Made by a program: the position numbers and the translations under genes. A stretch of DNA of 64,000 nucleotides from Bacillota bacterium (GTDB taxonomy: Bacteria > Bacillota > Clostridia > Lachnospirales > Lachnospiraceae), in the NCBI GenBank assembly GCA_023389295.1, contig JAEWEO010000310.1, positions 6,391-70,390 on the forward strand, in the 5' to 3' direction. Each line of letters opens with the position of its first letter. Within the stretch, counting starts at the first letter, position 1. Under the pieces are notes generated by a model, which saw only the letters and a list, made by a program, of their open reading frames with translations, did no database searches and had not been told where the DNA came from. Below are positions 52,990-62,277 of the stretch, piece after piece.

Positions 52990-53757
52990 TTAAAACTTAG
53001 AATCTGCATACAATTTCATCGGTTCTGTGTCTTCATATTCATCAAGCTTTTTAGTTTTTCTCAATATCCACAGTACATATCCGACAGGAATAACGCACAA
53101 TACAGTGCTGGAGATTATGTTATACATCAGCGAGAAATCTTTAACAGCAAAAATACTCAGAGAGTTAAGAACACCGTGTGTAATAATGCACGGCAAAAGG
53201 CTCTTTCCTTTGTAGAAAATAATCGTAAATAGAAAGCCTATTGCGGTTGCATAACAAGTTTGTAAAAGTGTAGGTATCAAATCTCTGCCGTTCAGCAAGT
53301 TTACAATATGTCCCATTCCAAAGGTAATACTTGATATAATAATTGCCAACTTCACATTGTCCTTGCATAGTGCTTTGAACAGAAACCCACGAAAAATAAT
53401 TTCTTCAATGAACCCTACACAAAACATACTCAAAAGATATAACACAGTTTCCAAAACAGAAACATTCATTGCAATGCCGTTCCATAGATTAACGCTCATA
53501 ATTAAAAGCAGAGGAATAAAATACAAGTAATTTTTTAGGCTTCCCTTAAAAGAACACAAACCATATTGTTCTTTTAGGTTGTGTTTTCTAATAAAACCAT
53601 AAAGAAGCAATGTAAAAACTATGCAAACGGGTGTAGTAATTATTTTTTCAATTCCAACCGAAGCAGAAAAGTTGTCAGCAATACTAAACAAAACAACATA
53701 GGTAATAATCCAAACCAATGAAAAATTCAATTCATTTTTCTTATACAAACGATACAT
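52990..53757 (-). CDS. CPBP family intramembrane glutamic protease (CAAX/Abi type)
   Basis: 255 residues with about seven or eight membrane segments. The catalytic motifs of the family are present: EEIIFRGFLF, FGMGHIVNLLNG and THGVLNS. Such proteins cleave membrane substrates or, in bacteriocin loci, give self-immunity. Its start overlaps the stop of the TetR-type gene by one base, so it is co-expressed with, and possibly controlled by, that regulator. The pair lies beside a mobile-element scar at tRNA-Cys and may have arrived with it. Confidence 0.9.
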   Translation of the reverse strand: MYRLYKKNELNFSLVWIITYVVLFSIADNFSASVGIEKIITTPVCIVFTLLLYGFIRKHNLKEQYGLCSFKGSLKNYLYFIPLLLIMSVNLWNGIAMNVSVLETVLYLLSMFCVGFIEEIIFRGFLFKALCKDNVKLAIIISSITFGMGHIVNLLNGRDLIPTLLQTCYATAIGFLFTIIFYKGKSLLPCIITHGVLNSLSIFAVKDFSLMYNIISSTVLCVIPVGYVLWILRKTKKLDEYEDTEPMKLYADSKF

Positions 53758-54320
53758 TACAATCCTCCCTTTAATGCATAAACTGCTCCATCAAATATCA
53801 AGTCTAAATCAGATAAAATAGTTTGCTCATCATATACCATTTCATTGTTTGCAAACATACTTGCATATCCGTGTGCAATCAAGAATAATGAACGAAAAAT
53901 AGTTTTTGCCTGTTCTGAATTGACCTCTGCTTCTTGACTGAGAATAGTTATAATGGGTTGTAATTCTTCAGCATTTACCAATTCAGAAATATTTTTCCCT
54001 AAAAACTCATTGGACTGAAACAGAAAACGAAACAGATTTTTTTCTGTTACCGCAAATCGGATATAATTCAAACCAATGTCTTTCATTGGATTATCACTAT
54101 GAATATTAATTATATATTCAGAATGGTACTCATCAGCTTTGGCATATACAGACTTTTTCAATTTCTCTATTGTTTTGAAATGATACATAACAGGTTGAGT
54201 AGAGCAACCCAATTTTTTTGATACAGTTCGTGCATTGATATTTTCCGCACCTTCATTTCGTGCTATCTCAAATGCAGCATCTATAATCATATCTCTTGTA
54301 ATTTTCGCCTTTGGTGGCAT
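53757..54320 (-). CDS. TetR family transcriptional regulator
   Basis: 187 residues. The start is at 54320 (AAGGGGTG 7 bases upstream); a GTG at 54329 lies in that ribosome site. N-terminal TetR helix-turn-helix: ITRDMIIDAAFEIARNEG, AENINARTVSKKLGCSTQPV, MYHFKTIEKLKK. The ligand-binding half resembles the WHG/TetR_C type (FLFQSNEFLGKN, IFRSLFLIAHGYASMFANNE). The ligand is unknown; the likely target is its own operon with the CPBP protease. The region upstream to 54464 shows no clear promoter beyond AT-rich sequence. Confidence 0.9.
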   Translation of the reverse strand: MPPKAKITRDMIIDAAFEIARNEGAENINARTVSKKLGCSTQPVMYHFKTIEKLKKSVYAKADEYHSEYIINIHSDNPMKDIGLNYIRFAVTEKNLFRFLFQSNEFLGKNISELVNAEELQPIITILSQEAEVNSEQAKTIFRSLFLIAHGYASMFANNEMVYDEQTILSDLDLIFDGAVYALKGGL

Positions 54321-54464
54321 ATTTATCACCCCTTAATTTTATTATAATCAATGTTATATAACAACAATTATAATTCAATAAGTATTATTTGTCAAGTTTA
54401 GTAATAAAAATAAAAATACCGTAAATATAAACGACAGAGATTTCTCCCTGCCGCCTTTATCTGC

Positions 54465-54584
54465 CTATGAATAAATAATTTCTGTATTCACAATCTCCAT
54501 AGCACACGCCCGAATGTTCATCCGTGTCTCATCAAAATTCCCTTCATTCACTTCAAGGATACACCTGGAGAGCAAGTGATTTAT
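54465..54584 (-). pseudogene. Remnant of a (probably mobile-element) gene
   Basis: The minus strand is open for 39 codons to TAG at 54465-54467, giving INHLLSRCILEVNEGNFDET followed by RMNIRACAMEIVNTEIIYS. The composition is protein-like and the frame ends upstream at a stop and at the duplicated tRNA-terminator fragment (54598-54655). No start or ribosome site. I believe this is the C-terminal end of an integrated element's gene but do not recognise the family. Confidence 0.45.
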
Positions 54585-54597
54585 TTATCTGCGATAC

Positions 54598-54655
54598 AAA
54601 AAGAAAAGACACATCACTCACGTGATGCCATTCTTTGAAACGGTGACAACCAGAT
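54598..54655 (-). repeat. Degenerate copy of tRNA-Cys 3' end and terminator
   Basis: Bases 54598-54627 are identical (30 of 30) to 54691-54720, the terminator of tRNA-Cys. Bases 54642-54655 match the tRNA-Cys 3' end (54738-54751) with one change. Spacing differs by three bases. The pattern is what an attL/attR pair left by integration into a tRNA 3' end looks like after decay. Confidence 0.7.
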
Positions 54656-54689
54656 CTTGACCACAGTTCAAATCTGAAGTCTTCCTAAA

Positions 54690-54735
54690 GAAAAAGAAAA
54701 GACACATCACTCACGTGATGTGTCTTTTCTTTTTC
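54690..54735 (-). terminator. Terminator of tRNA-Cys
   Basis: A perfect long palindrome, AAAGAAAAGACACATCAC and its complement around CTCAC, directly after the tRNA. It is followed on the minus strand by a T-rich tail. Confidence 0.85.
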
Positions 54736-54736
54736 A

Positions 54737-54807
54737 AGGCGACAACCAGATTTGAACTGGTGATCAGGGTGTTGCAGACCCATGCCTTACCGCTTGGCTA
54801 TGTCGCC
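54737..54807 (-). tRNA. tRNA-Cys (anticodon GCA)
   Basis: Read on the minus strand: acceptor stem GGCGACA with TGTCGCC, D arm GCCAAGCGGTAAGGC, anticodon loop CTGCAAC (anticodon GCA), T arm ACCAG-TTCAAAT-CTGGT. The discriminator base is U, as required for cysteine tRNAs. The outermost anticodon stem pair is U-U. CCA is not encoded. Confidence 0.95.
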
Positions 54808-55113
54808 GTATTCATTATAGCTTCTCTATTATATCAACCGATACCTGCCACGTCAAGTGATAACTTCTATTTATCGGTTGACTTTATGAACAAATAGGAA
54901 TGTACTTTTTCAGAGGCACCTCATAAAATTTGTGGAGTATCTTATAAAAGGTGCTGCTACAAAACTTATTCGTATTGCAACTGCACCTTTTCTTGTTGTA
55001 TTGAAATCCTAGTCTAAGTGGAATACTGATAATAACTTCATTTTGAAGCCTTTTCTTACCATTGTCTTATCGTTCCTCCCATGGCCGTTCTTATAGAATA
55101 GAATTACATGGAC

Positions 55114-57159
55114 CTATACCTTTAGCACCATAACACCATAAGCTTCTATTTCACAGATACCCTGATGATTCTTTTCCGTCAATAGCTCATAGCATTCTTT
55201 CTTAAAATTAATTTTCATCGAATAGGGCATATAGTTAAGCAAGAAGATATAATCCCTATTGTCCTTCCTACGAACTGTTATTTCAATCTCTTTTGGTAGT
55301 TCCATGATATCCTTTGTAGCGGCAGTCAATCCTATCTTATCAATAAAGAGTAATGCACTCTCTTCACTAAAACCTCCACCAAAATAGTATACTCTACCTT
55401 TACCAACGTCATGGCGAAGTAAGGCTGGCTTGCCGGCATAATAGTTCTGGTTATAAATACCTTCTACGACCGCCTTTTCCGCAACCAGAACATCATTAAA
55501 GAAATTTATTGTTGCTTGGCGGTCTCCCCATGTGAAGGTTTCCTCCTCATCGTTTGGTCCAAGGTAGGTATAATCCTCCACATATCCTCCACATAAAGGA
55601 GCTGCTAGACCTGGTAGCATACTTGTAACACAGCGTCCCGTTCTATCCTTTAGTCCGGTACGGGCACCAAAAACAAGTGTTCCACCAGCCTCTACATAAG
55701 CAGTTAATAGTTCTATACGCTCCTGTGTCAGAATAGCCGGATGGGGATATACTAATAATTCATACTCACTAAGCTCCTCCAGCTTACTATCATCTTTCAT
55801 ACAGTAGAAATCAAAGGGAATGTGTCTATGTTGAAATGCCCTAAACCACCCATCGGTACTAATCTCACTAAGGGGCTTCATAAACACATCGTTTTCTGCA
55901 TCAAATTCATTATCATAATCTTTTAAGATAGCTGCCTTACAGATGAATTTTGCTCCTGCAACCTCACGAATTTTCTTAAAGTCTTCCGAGATGCCTTTGA
56001 TTTCCTTTATTCTTCTATTGGGTTGATTTGAATAATCATTAATACCAATCCAGTAAATCTCTGTTCCTACATTGGAGGTACGCCAACGGAAATAACTAAC
56101 AAAATCAGCACCATGAGCGACAGATTGCATACTCCAGAGTCTTATCTGTCCCGGTTTTGGAGCAGGCTGTACCATCTTGGTATTCCAACCGCCACCGCCG
56201 GCCTGTTGTTCCATGATACCAAAAATGGGGGAGATGCTTCTGGTTCTTGCTAAGTTAAAGGAGGTATTTCTATCATTTAAGGCACCTGGCTTCTTGGGAC
56301 TCGCATCCTTAGCGAAAGAGAAGTTAGGATAGCTGTCATAGGTAATAAAGTCTAGGGTCTCATCTTCTACTAATTCATGATAATCCACATGACTAAAGAT
56401 ACCATTGGTTGTAATAAACTGACCTTCTCCAACGTACTTTCTTAGAATTTCCGCCTGCATTCTTATGTAACGATTGGCAGCATTTGCTATAAAATGATTT
56501 TCCTCTAACATCAAATGAGGATTTGGACTATCGCTAGGTGTTGGTCTTGAGAGATGTATCTGTTCCCAATCACTATAGGTCTGATTCCAGAAATCCGTAC
56601 CCATACTCTTATTCAAATTCTCCAAGGTTTGATATTTTTCTTTTAAATAGCTTCGAAAAGCTTTATGATCACTCTCAGAATAATATTTATTAATAGAGCA
56701 ATTTACTTCATTATCAATTTGCCAACCTATAACTGATGGAAAAGCACTATAGTGCTTGGCAATCTTTTCTACAATATTCTTACAATAGTTTAGATAGATC
56801 TCTGAGGTTAAATTATGATGTTGACGCATTCCGTGACGGAATAATACTCCTTCTTGGTTAGCATTCAGAATCTCTTCATATTTCTCAGATAGCCACGCCG
56901 GGGGAGTTGCTGTCGGTGTACAAAAAATAACACCGATATCATACTTTTCTGCCAATTTAAGTACGGGATCAAAATAATCAAGGGTATAGCTTCCCTCCTC
57001 CGGCTCAAGGAAATTCCAAGCAAACTCTGCTATTCTTATTACCTCAATTCCAAGCTCCTTCATTCGAAGAAGATCATCCTCCCAATAGCTTTGACCCCAA
57101 TGCTCGGGATAATAGCATACACCCATGGTAATGTGATCCATGCTTAATGATTTTTTCAT
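55114..57159 (-). CDS. Beta-galactosidase, GH42
   Basis: 681 residues, cytosolic. The N-terminal GVCYYPEHWGQSYWEDDLLRM and the TIM-barrel core hold the acid/base glutamate in WQIDNEVNC (E151) and the probable nucleophile in GIMEQQAGGGGW (E317). The trimerisation domain and the short C-terminal domain follow. GH42 enzymes release galactose from beta-galactosides, including galacto-oligosaccharides and arabinogalactan fragments. Last gene of the YesMN-controlled operon, about 100 bases after the GH112 phosphorylase, so both attack galactosides in the cytosol. Confidence 0.95.
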   Translation of the reverse strand: MKKSLSMDHITMGVCYYPEHWGQSYWEDDLLRMKELGIEVIRIAEFAWNFLEPEEGSYTLDYFDPVLKLAEKYDIGVIFCTPTATPPAWLSEKYEEILNANQEGVLFRHGMRQHHNLTSEIYLNYCKNIVEKIAKHYSAFPSVIGWQIDNEVNCSINKYYSESDHKAFRSYLKEKYQTLENLNKSMGTDFWNQTYSDWEQIHLSRPTPSDSPNPHLMLEENHFIANAANRYIRMQAEILRKYVGEGQFITTNGIFSHVDYHELVEDETLDFITYDSYPNFSFAKDASPKKPGALNDRNTSFNLARTRSISPIFGIMEQQAGGGGWNTKMVQPAPKPGQIRLWSMQSVAHGADFVSYFRWRTSNVGTEIYWIGINDYSNQPNRRIKEIKGISEDFKKIREVAGAKFICKAAILKDYDNEFDAENDVFMKPLSEISTDGWFRAFQHRHIPFDFYCMKDDSKLEELSEYELLVYPHPAILTQERIELLTAYVEAGGTLVFGARTGLKDRTGRCVTSMLPGLAAPLCGGYVEDYTYLGPNDEEETFTWGDRQATINFFNDVLVAEKAVVEGIYNQNYYAGKPALLRHDVGKGRVYYFGGGFSEESALLFIDKIGLTAATKDIMELPKEIEITVRRKDNRDYIFLLNYMPYSMKINFKKECYELLTEKNHQGICEIEAYGVMVLKV

Positions 57160-57258
57160 ATTCTACCTCTTTCCCATAATTAACAAAGATGCAAACCTAT
57201 TTTATTCAATTCTAAATCATTTATTCTACTGTCTTCTATTCAAAGTCACTACTGTGTC

Positions 57259-59412
57259 TTATAATGAAATTTCAGCTGTTGCATAAGCTTCTAAGGTGAT
57301 CGCAATATCGCCTTTCTCAGTCTTAACCTTAGCAATCTGCTCTTTACCATCATTATTGATAATAACCAGTTTGTTACTATTTGGATAATAAGCACATTCT
57401 GTATAGGGATTATCCGTTAAATATTTACCATTAAGCTCTTCCTTTGTGGTATATAAAAGAAGATTAAGTAACATTCTAGTGTTCTCTAAACTCAACTCAA
57501 ATCCACTAAGATAGATACCCTTACCTGCACCAAACTCGTTGATTGTCAGTAACGGAGTTTGATCCTTAGCTGCAAGCACCCTTGCATTTCCATCCGTTAG
57601 ATAAATATTTTTTTGTGGAATAAAGCTACTCCCTTCTGGAATGATACCTTCCATAGGGCTGATATCAAATTTCCATTTACCATGGCAAACTCTAGCTCCC
57701 GTATCTTTATCAACGCCCAGTACATGAGCCATTCTAAAATAGGTGTCATATCCCGTTACGGCTGATGGTTCATTAACACCCAGAAATACTCCTCCCTCAT
57801 GTACCCACTGAGTAAGAGCTTCTACAACCACCTCCTCCGTCCAAGCATCTCCACCACTCCATGCAGTACCAGCGATACCAGCATTTATCACAACCTGATA
57901 ATCCTTTAGACAACCCTTCTTAATATCCTCAAAACTAAGGAAGGAGACTTCAACGGGTAGACCTGATAATGCCTCATTTATATGTATTAGATCATGCATA
58001 TAGGTCTCATGGAAATGTCCGGAGAGGGTCCAGGAACGTAATTTACCCCATGTATGCAATACTGCCACCTTGGTTTTAAAGACATGAGGATTACCCTCTT
58101 TATGGTATTCTTTTATTCTTCTAAACTCATTTGAAACGTCTTCTATATAATCGCAGAAATCCGGATACCCCTCAGTAAGATGTAGGTAACCACCCAGACC
58201 GATTCTATCAACCGGCTTACGAAGTAAGGCTCTTCTTACTTTATTCCAATACATCTTTGCATCTAATGTAGGATTTCCACCCTCCATAAAGGTAGGTGCT
58301 CCACCAAGACCTACCGGGAAGAGATAGGGATGTAATCTAAGTTCATGGACATCAACATCAACATCTGCACATAATCTGGCCTCGTAACCGGAGAATACAC
58401 ACTTAATTAATCCATCAAAGCCAAATTCTTTAAAACGCTCGTTATATGGCTCAATACCAACCCAGCTATCATCATAGAATACATAGGCTAATTTATCATA
58501 TTTATGGATAATATTAATTAATTCCTTCCCAAAAGTGATTACAAAGTCATTGATAAACTCCATCCAGTCTAATTTCTTTTTATTCCCAGGCATATGAGTA
58601 ACATGAAATTTACCCTGATTAATAAAATCTTCTGCTGTTAAGGAATAGCCGTATTTCTTAGCAAATTCATCTAGCGCAAGGGGACTTACGGTAAAATCAT
58701 AGGAACCCCAATCAGTAAATAGATGACGATTATTCTCATTGCTTCCCCAAACCCATACAAAATTGTAGAACATGGAGGTAAAGCGTACAACGGTGGTATC
58801 AGGATGCTCCTTACACCAATTCTCCATCCAGCTAAGCATATATGCCTGTACCTCCGGATGACGCGGATCTAATTGCATGAGATGCTCCGCTTCCCAATGA
58901 TTGGTCGTATGATTATACATAGAGATTTCTTCCCAAATACGGAAAGCAAGGAAACTCACCGTATACTTGTGCCACGGTGTGATATCTTTTATGACTACTG
59001 TTTCTGTTTCCTCAGCATAGCTCCATTTCTCTCTAGGTACTTCCTCATTACTTGTTCTATCATAGACCTGCCAATATTTCATGGCATCTTGTGCGCTATT
59101 TACCCTAAATTGTTCTTCAAAGAATTCCTCCATAAGGGGAACTTCTAGGTTTTGATCTATTGCTGTCTTAGGACTAGTCATTAAGAATGTCTGCTGAAGC
59201 TTGTCCGGATTTTCCTTTGCCCAAGTATTATGATTACGAATGATACAAATCGTTGAATAAATGCCATAACCTGCATCTAAAATCTCCCTGGAGAGCTCCG
59301 TTCCGTCACTATCACGAATTACATCAGCACCCCATTTTTCTGCCATCTTAAGTGTCAATGCTTCATATCCTGCTTCACCCGGTAATGTGAATCCACCTTT
59401 TTTAATATTCAC
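57259..59412 (-). CDS. GH112 beta-galactoside phosphorylase
   Basis: Cleaves a beta-galactosyl disaccharide with phosphate to alpha-galactose 1-phosphate and the aglycon sugar, saving ATP. The start is a GTG at 59412 because AGGAGG lies 7 bases before it; the ATG at 59436 is upstream of that ribosome site. 717 residues. The family pattern is clear: GGFTLPGEAGYEALTLKMAEKWGADVIRDSDGTELS, then TSMFYNFVWVWG, DDSWVGIEPY and GGAPTFMEGGNPTLDAKMYW. Known members act on lacto-/galacto-N-biose or on galactosyl-1,4-rhamnose; which one applies here cannot be told by eye. Confidence 0.92.
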   Translation of the reverse strand: MNIKKGGFTLPGEAGYEALTLKMAEKWGADVIRDSDGTELSREILDAGYGIYSTICIIRNHNTWAKENPDKLQQTFLMTSPKTAIDQNLEVPLMEEFFEEQFRVNSAQDAMKYWQVYDRTSNEEVPREKWSYAEETETVVIKDITPWHKYTVSFLAFRIWEEISMYNHTTNHWEAEHLMQLDPRHPEVQAYMLSWMENWCKEHPDTTVVRFTSMFYNFVWVWGSNENNRHLFTDWGSYDFTVSPLALDEFAKKYGYSLTAEDFINQGKFHVTHMPGNKKKLDWMEFINDFVITFGKELINIIHKYDKLAYVFYDDSWVGIEPYNERFKEFGFDGLIKCVFSGYEARLCADVDVDVHELRLHPYLFPVGLGGAPTFMEGGNPTLDAKMYWNKVRRALLRKPVDRIGLGGYLHLTEGYPDFCDYIEDVSNEFRRIKEYHKEGNPHVFKTKVAVLHTWGKLRSWTLSGHFHETYMHDLIHINEALSGLPVEVSFLSFEDIKKGCLKDYQVVINAGIAGTAWSGGDAWTEEVVVEALTQWVHEGGVFLGVNEPSAVTGYDTYFRMAHVLGVDKDTGARVCHGKWKFDISPMEGIIPEGSSFIPQKNIYLTDGNARVLAAKDQTPLLTINEFGAGKGIYLSGFELSLENTRMLLNLLLYTTKEELNGKYLTDNPYTECAYYPNSNKLVIINNDGKEQIAKVKTEKGDIAITLEAYATAEISL

Positions 59413-59498
59413 TTTATGTCCTCCTGTTGTACTCATCTTATGGTATTAAGTTCATGTAAAAGTCCTGCTCTAAGTGATAGCTTTAGGTATTTCATATT

Positions 59499-60494
59499 TT
59501 ATTTACTTATAGAATCAATCATTTTTAATTCATCAACAGAAAATTTTAAGTTATTTACAATTCTTACGTTCTCTTCAATCTGCTCAGGCTTCGATGCACC
59601 AATTAATACACTACAAACATCCCCATCCTTTAACACCCAGGAAAGTGCCATCTCTGCCAAAGTCTGTCCTCTTTGTGCTGCCATTTCATTGAGCTTTCTA
59701 ATCTGATCCAGACGCTCCGGCGTTAACGAACTCTCTTTTAAAAAACGACCATCTCTTGCGATACGGCTATCAGATGGAATTCCTGTTAGATATTTACCTG
59801 TCAGAAGTCCTTGGGCCAGAGGGCTAAAAGCAATAATACCCATTCCTGCTTTTGCTGCATACTCCTTTACTCCATCTTCCTCAATGGTTCTATCAAAGAT
59901 AGAGTATCTTCTTTGATTGATAATGAGAGGACATTTTAGCTCCTTCATAATTTCAATCGCTTTCTTACTATTTTCCTTATCATAATTAGAAATACCTGCA
60001 TATAGGGCCTTACCACTTCTTACAGCTTGGGCTAGTGCCTCCATAGACTCTTCCACCGGAGTCTCGGGGTCCATTCTATGATGATAATAGATATCTACAT
60101 ATTCTAGTTGAAGTCTTTTTAAGCTCTGATCTAAACTGGCTGTTAGATACTTTTTACTTCCTCCGTTACCATAAGGGCCTAGCCACATATCATATCCGGC
60201 CTTAGTACTGATCACCAACTCGTCACGATAAGGCCTCATGCTTTCCGCTATAATACGACCTAAATTCTCCTCCGCACTACCATATTCGGGACCGTAATTA
60301 TTGGCTAAATCAAAATGCGTAATCCCCAAATCAAATGCACTATGACACATGGCAACCATTGTATCGAAGACATCCTTACTCCCAAAGTTGTGCCAGAAGC
60401 CTAGAGAAATTACAGGAAGCTTTAATCCACTATTGCCGATAGAACGATAGCTCATATTGTCATATCTACTGTCCTTTGCCAAATATAAATTCAT
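59499..60494 (-). CDS. Aldo/keto reductase (YghZ-like)
   Basis: 331 residues, NADPH-dependent TIM-barrel reductase. The start MNLYLAKDSRYDNMSYR has a strong ribosome site (AGGAGGAG). Catalytic tetrad pieces: FDLANNYG (Asp/Tyr), STKAGYDMW (Lys) and YYHHRMD (His). The C-terminal cofactor motif VLIGASKPEQIEENV is present. YghZ-like enzymes reduce L-glyceraldehyde 3-phosphate and other aldehydes. Placed between the histidine kinase and the GH112 phosphorylase in the same operon; its sugar substrate is unknown. Confidence 0.92.
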   Translation of the reverse strand: MNLYLAKDSRYDNMSYRSIGNSGLKLPVISLGFWHNFGSKDVFDTMVAMCHSAFDLGITHFDLANNYGPEYGSAEENLGRIIAESMRPYRDELVISTKAGYDMWLGPYGNGGSKKYLTASLDQSLKRLQLEYVDIYYHHRMDPETPVEESMEALAQAVRSGKALYAGISNYDKENSKKAIEIMKELKCPLIINQRRYSIFDRTIEEDGVKEYAAKAGMGIIAFSPLAQGLLTGKYLTGIPSDSRIARDGRFLKESSLTPERLDQIRKLNEMAAQRGQTLAEMALSWVLKDGDVCSVLIGASKPEQIEENVRIVNNLKFSVDELKMIDSISK

Positions 60495-60506
60495 TCTTAT
60501 CTCCTC

Positions 60507-62276
60507 CTACTTTTTAACTTCTTGATAAGCAATACGAAGGGTAACTTTAGTTCCTCTTCCCTCCATACTCCATATTTCCATTCCATAGTTTTCACCATAA
60601 ATATGCTTAATTCTTTGTCGCACGTTTGCAATACCTATGGTTCTCATCTGACCTGTTATTGGTGCAGTATCACTCATTAGTCGCATAATATTTTCCCTCG
60701 ACATTCCTACCCCGTTATCTTCAATTCGTACGATTAAGTCCGTTTTTTCTTTTTTTACCTCAATCTGCAGGTGCCCTTTTTCCAAATTGGGTGCTAACCC
60801 ATGAAATATTGAATTTTCTACAATTGGTTGTATAAATACATTAGGTACAGCACAATCTAGTAACATCTCCTCACAGATAATCTCTGATGTAAATTTATCC
60901 GGATAACGGAATTCCTGCAATGTTAGATAGTTCTTAACATTCTGAAGTTCCTGTCCCAAACGAACAAAACTACTATTATGATCCACAGTTAATGTACTCT
61001 GTAATAGTCCAATAAATGCATTGGCAAATTGTACAATCCTTGGATTATTATCTATTTGGGCCATATAAACAATTGAGTTTAATGTATTATATATAAAATG
61101 AGGATTAATTTGGAGCATAAGTCGATTAATCTCCATTTCCTTCGTAATCCTCTCATATTCTACGGTCTCATCCATTAAAATCTTTAGATTTTTAACCATA
61201 GCATTAAGAGTATTACCCAATTCTTCTAGCTCGTCCTGGGTGTCAATTTGAAGGTTAACATCAAAATTACCTTTCCCTATTTCTGTTGCTGCATTATGCA
61301 GACACTTGATGGGATTGGTTATGCTCTGTATTCTTTTACGCATAACAAGATTTAATACAAAGCCTACAAAAATACATACAAAAACGAAGTAGTAGATAAT
61401 AAAGTCGATTTTTTTAAAAACGGCACGCTTTGAGACTTCAGATACTAAAATCCATCCCGAATCCATGGAACCGTTAACAATGATTGTGTTACCATTATCT
61501 ATGTGATGTGTGATGCCTTTCTTTGGTATTTCTTCATAGGAAACAGCAATATCTCCTTCTGTATATACCGTGTTGCCCCACTCATCAAAAATAGAACATC
61601 CCGCTACCATGGATTTATCAATGTTAAATTTCTTAATCATATAAGAGTAATCCAAATCCATAATAATGTCACCTAATGCCCGCCTTCCATTTCCTAGCTT
61701 GCGAACAGTAAGTACATAACTGATTACCGGTTTTGATTTTAATCCTTGCTCAATTACATTTACATGTTGGGTAGTATATCCACTCTTGGCATTACGCACC
61801 TTAAAATCCCTGTACCATTCTTCCTTCTCAAGATTAGCGTCTCCATAAGTGTAATTGGTTGTAAAATGATCTTTACCATTAAAAATACTGATACTAACTA
61901 GGTAAGGAGACATATTCGCATAGGTCTTCAATATGGTCCTGATGTTATCTTCCTGAACCAATACCTCAAATACTGATAAATCTTCATCCTGTTCAAGGTA
62001 TTCCTGAATACGGGAATCAACTGATATCTGCTTAGCCATATTCTCAACACTATTTTGTATGGATTCCATCTGCTGCGCCGTAAGCTTTAGCTTCTCCTGT
62101 TCGCCACGAATAATTTGATCTTGGTAATTATAGTAAAAAAACAGAGAAGATCCTGCTGCCAATACAATAAAAGAGATGACAACCAGTAACATTACGGTTC
62201 TTATAAGCCTCACTTGTATTTTCTTTTCTTTCTTTCTTAATACTCCCAATGACTTTGGCTTCATCCAATTTTTCAT
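60507..62276 (-). CDS. YesM-type sensor histidine kinase
   Basis: 589 residues. Two membrane segments (residues about 25-48, VMLLVVISFIVLAAGSSLFF, and about 280-300, IIYYFVFVCIFVGFVLNLVM) flank an extracellular Cache-like sensor. HAMP follows (NPIKCLHNAATEIGKGNFDV), then the His_kinase domain with phosphoacceptor in LQINPHFIYNTLNSI and an ATPase with PIVENSIFHGL and EDNGVGMS. Members of this type sense oligosaccharides or their binding proteins. Begins one base after the response regulator stop. Confidence 0.94.
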   Translation of the reverse strand: MKNWMKPKSLGVLRKKEKKIQVRLIRTVMLLVVISFIVLAAGSSLFFYYNYQDQIIRGEQEKLKLTAQQMESIQNSVENMAKQISVDSRIQEYLEQDEDLSVFEVLVQEDNIRTILKTYANMSPYLVSISIFNGKDHFTTNYTYGDANLEKEEWYRDFKVRNAKSGYTTQHVNVIEQGLKSKPVISYVLTVRKLGNGRRALGDIIMDLDYSYMIKKFNIDKSMVAGCSIFDEWGNTVYTEGDIAVSYEEIPKKGITHHIDNGNTIIVNGSMDSGWILVSEVSKRAVFKKIDFIIYYFVFVCIFVGFVLNLVMRKRIQSITNPIKCLHNAATEIGKGNFDVNLQIDTQDELEELGNTLNAMVKNLKILMDETVEYERITKEMEINRLMLQINPHFIYNTLNSIVYMAQIDNNPRIVQFANAFIGLLQSTLTVDHNSSFVRLGQELQNVKNYLTLQEFRYPDKFTSEIICEEMLLDCAVPNVFIQPIVENSIFHGLAPNLEKGHLQIEVKKEKTDLIVRIEDNGVGMSRENIMRLMSDTAPITGQMRTIGIANVRQRIKHIYGENYGMEIWSMEGRGTKVTLRIAYQEVKK

Positions 62277-62277
62277 A

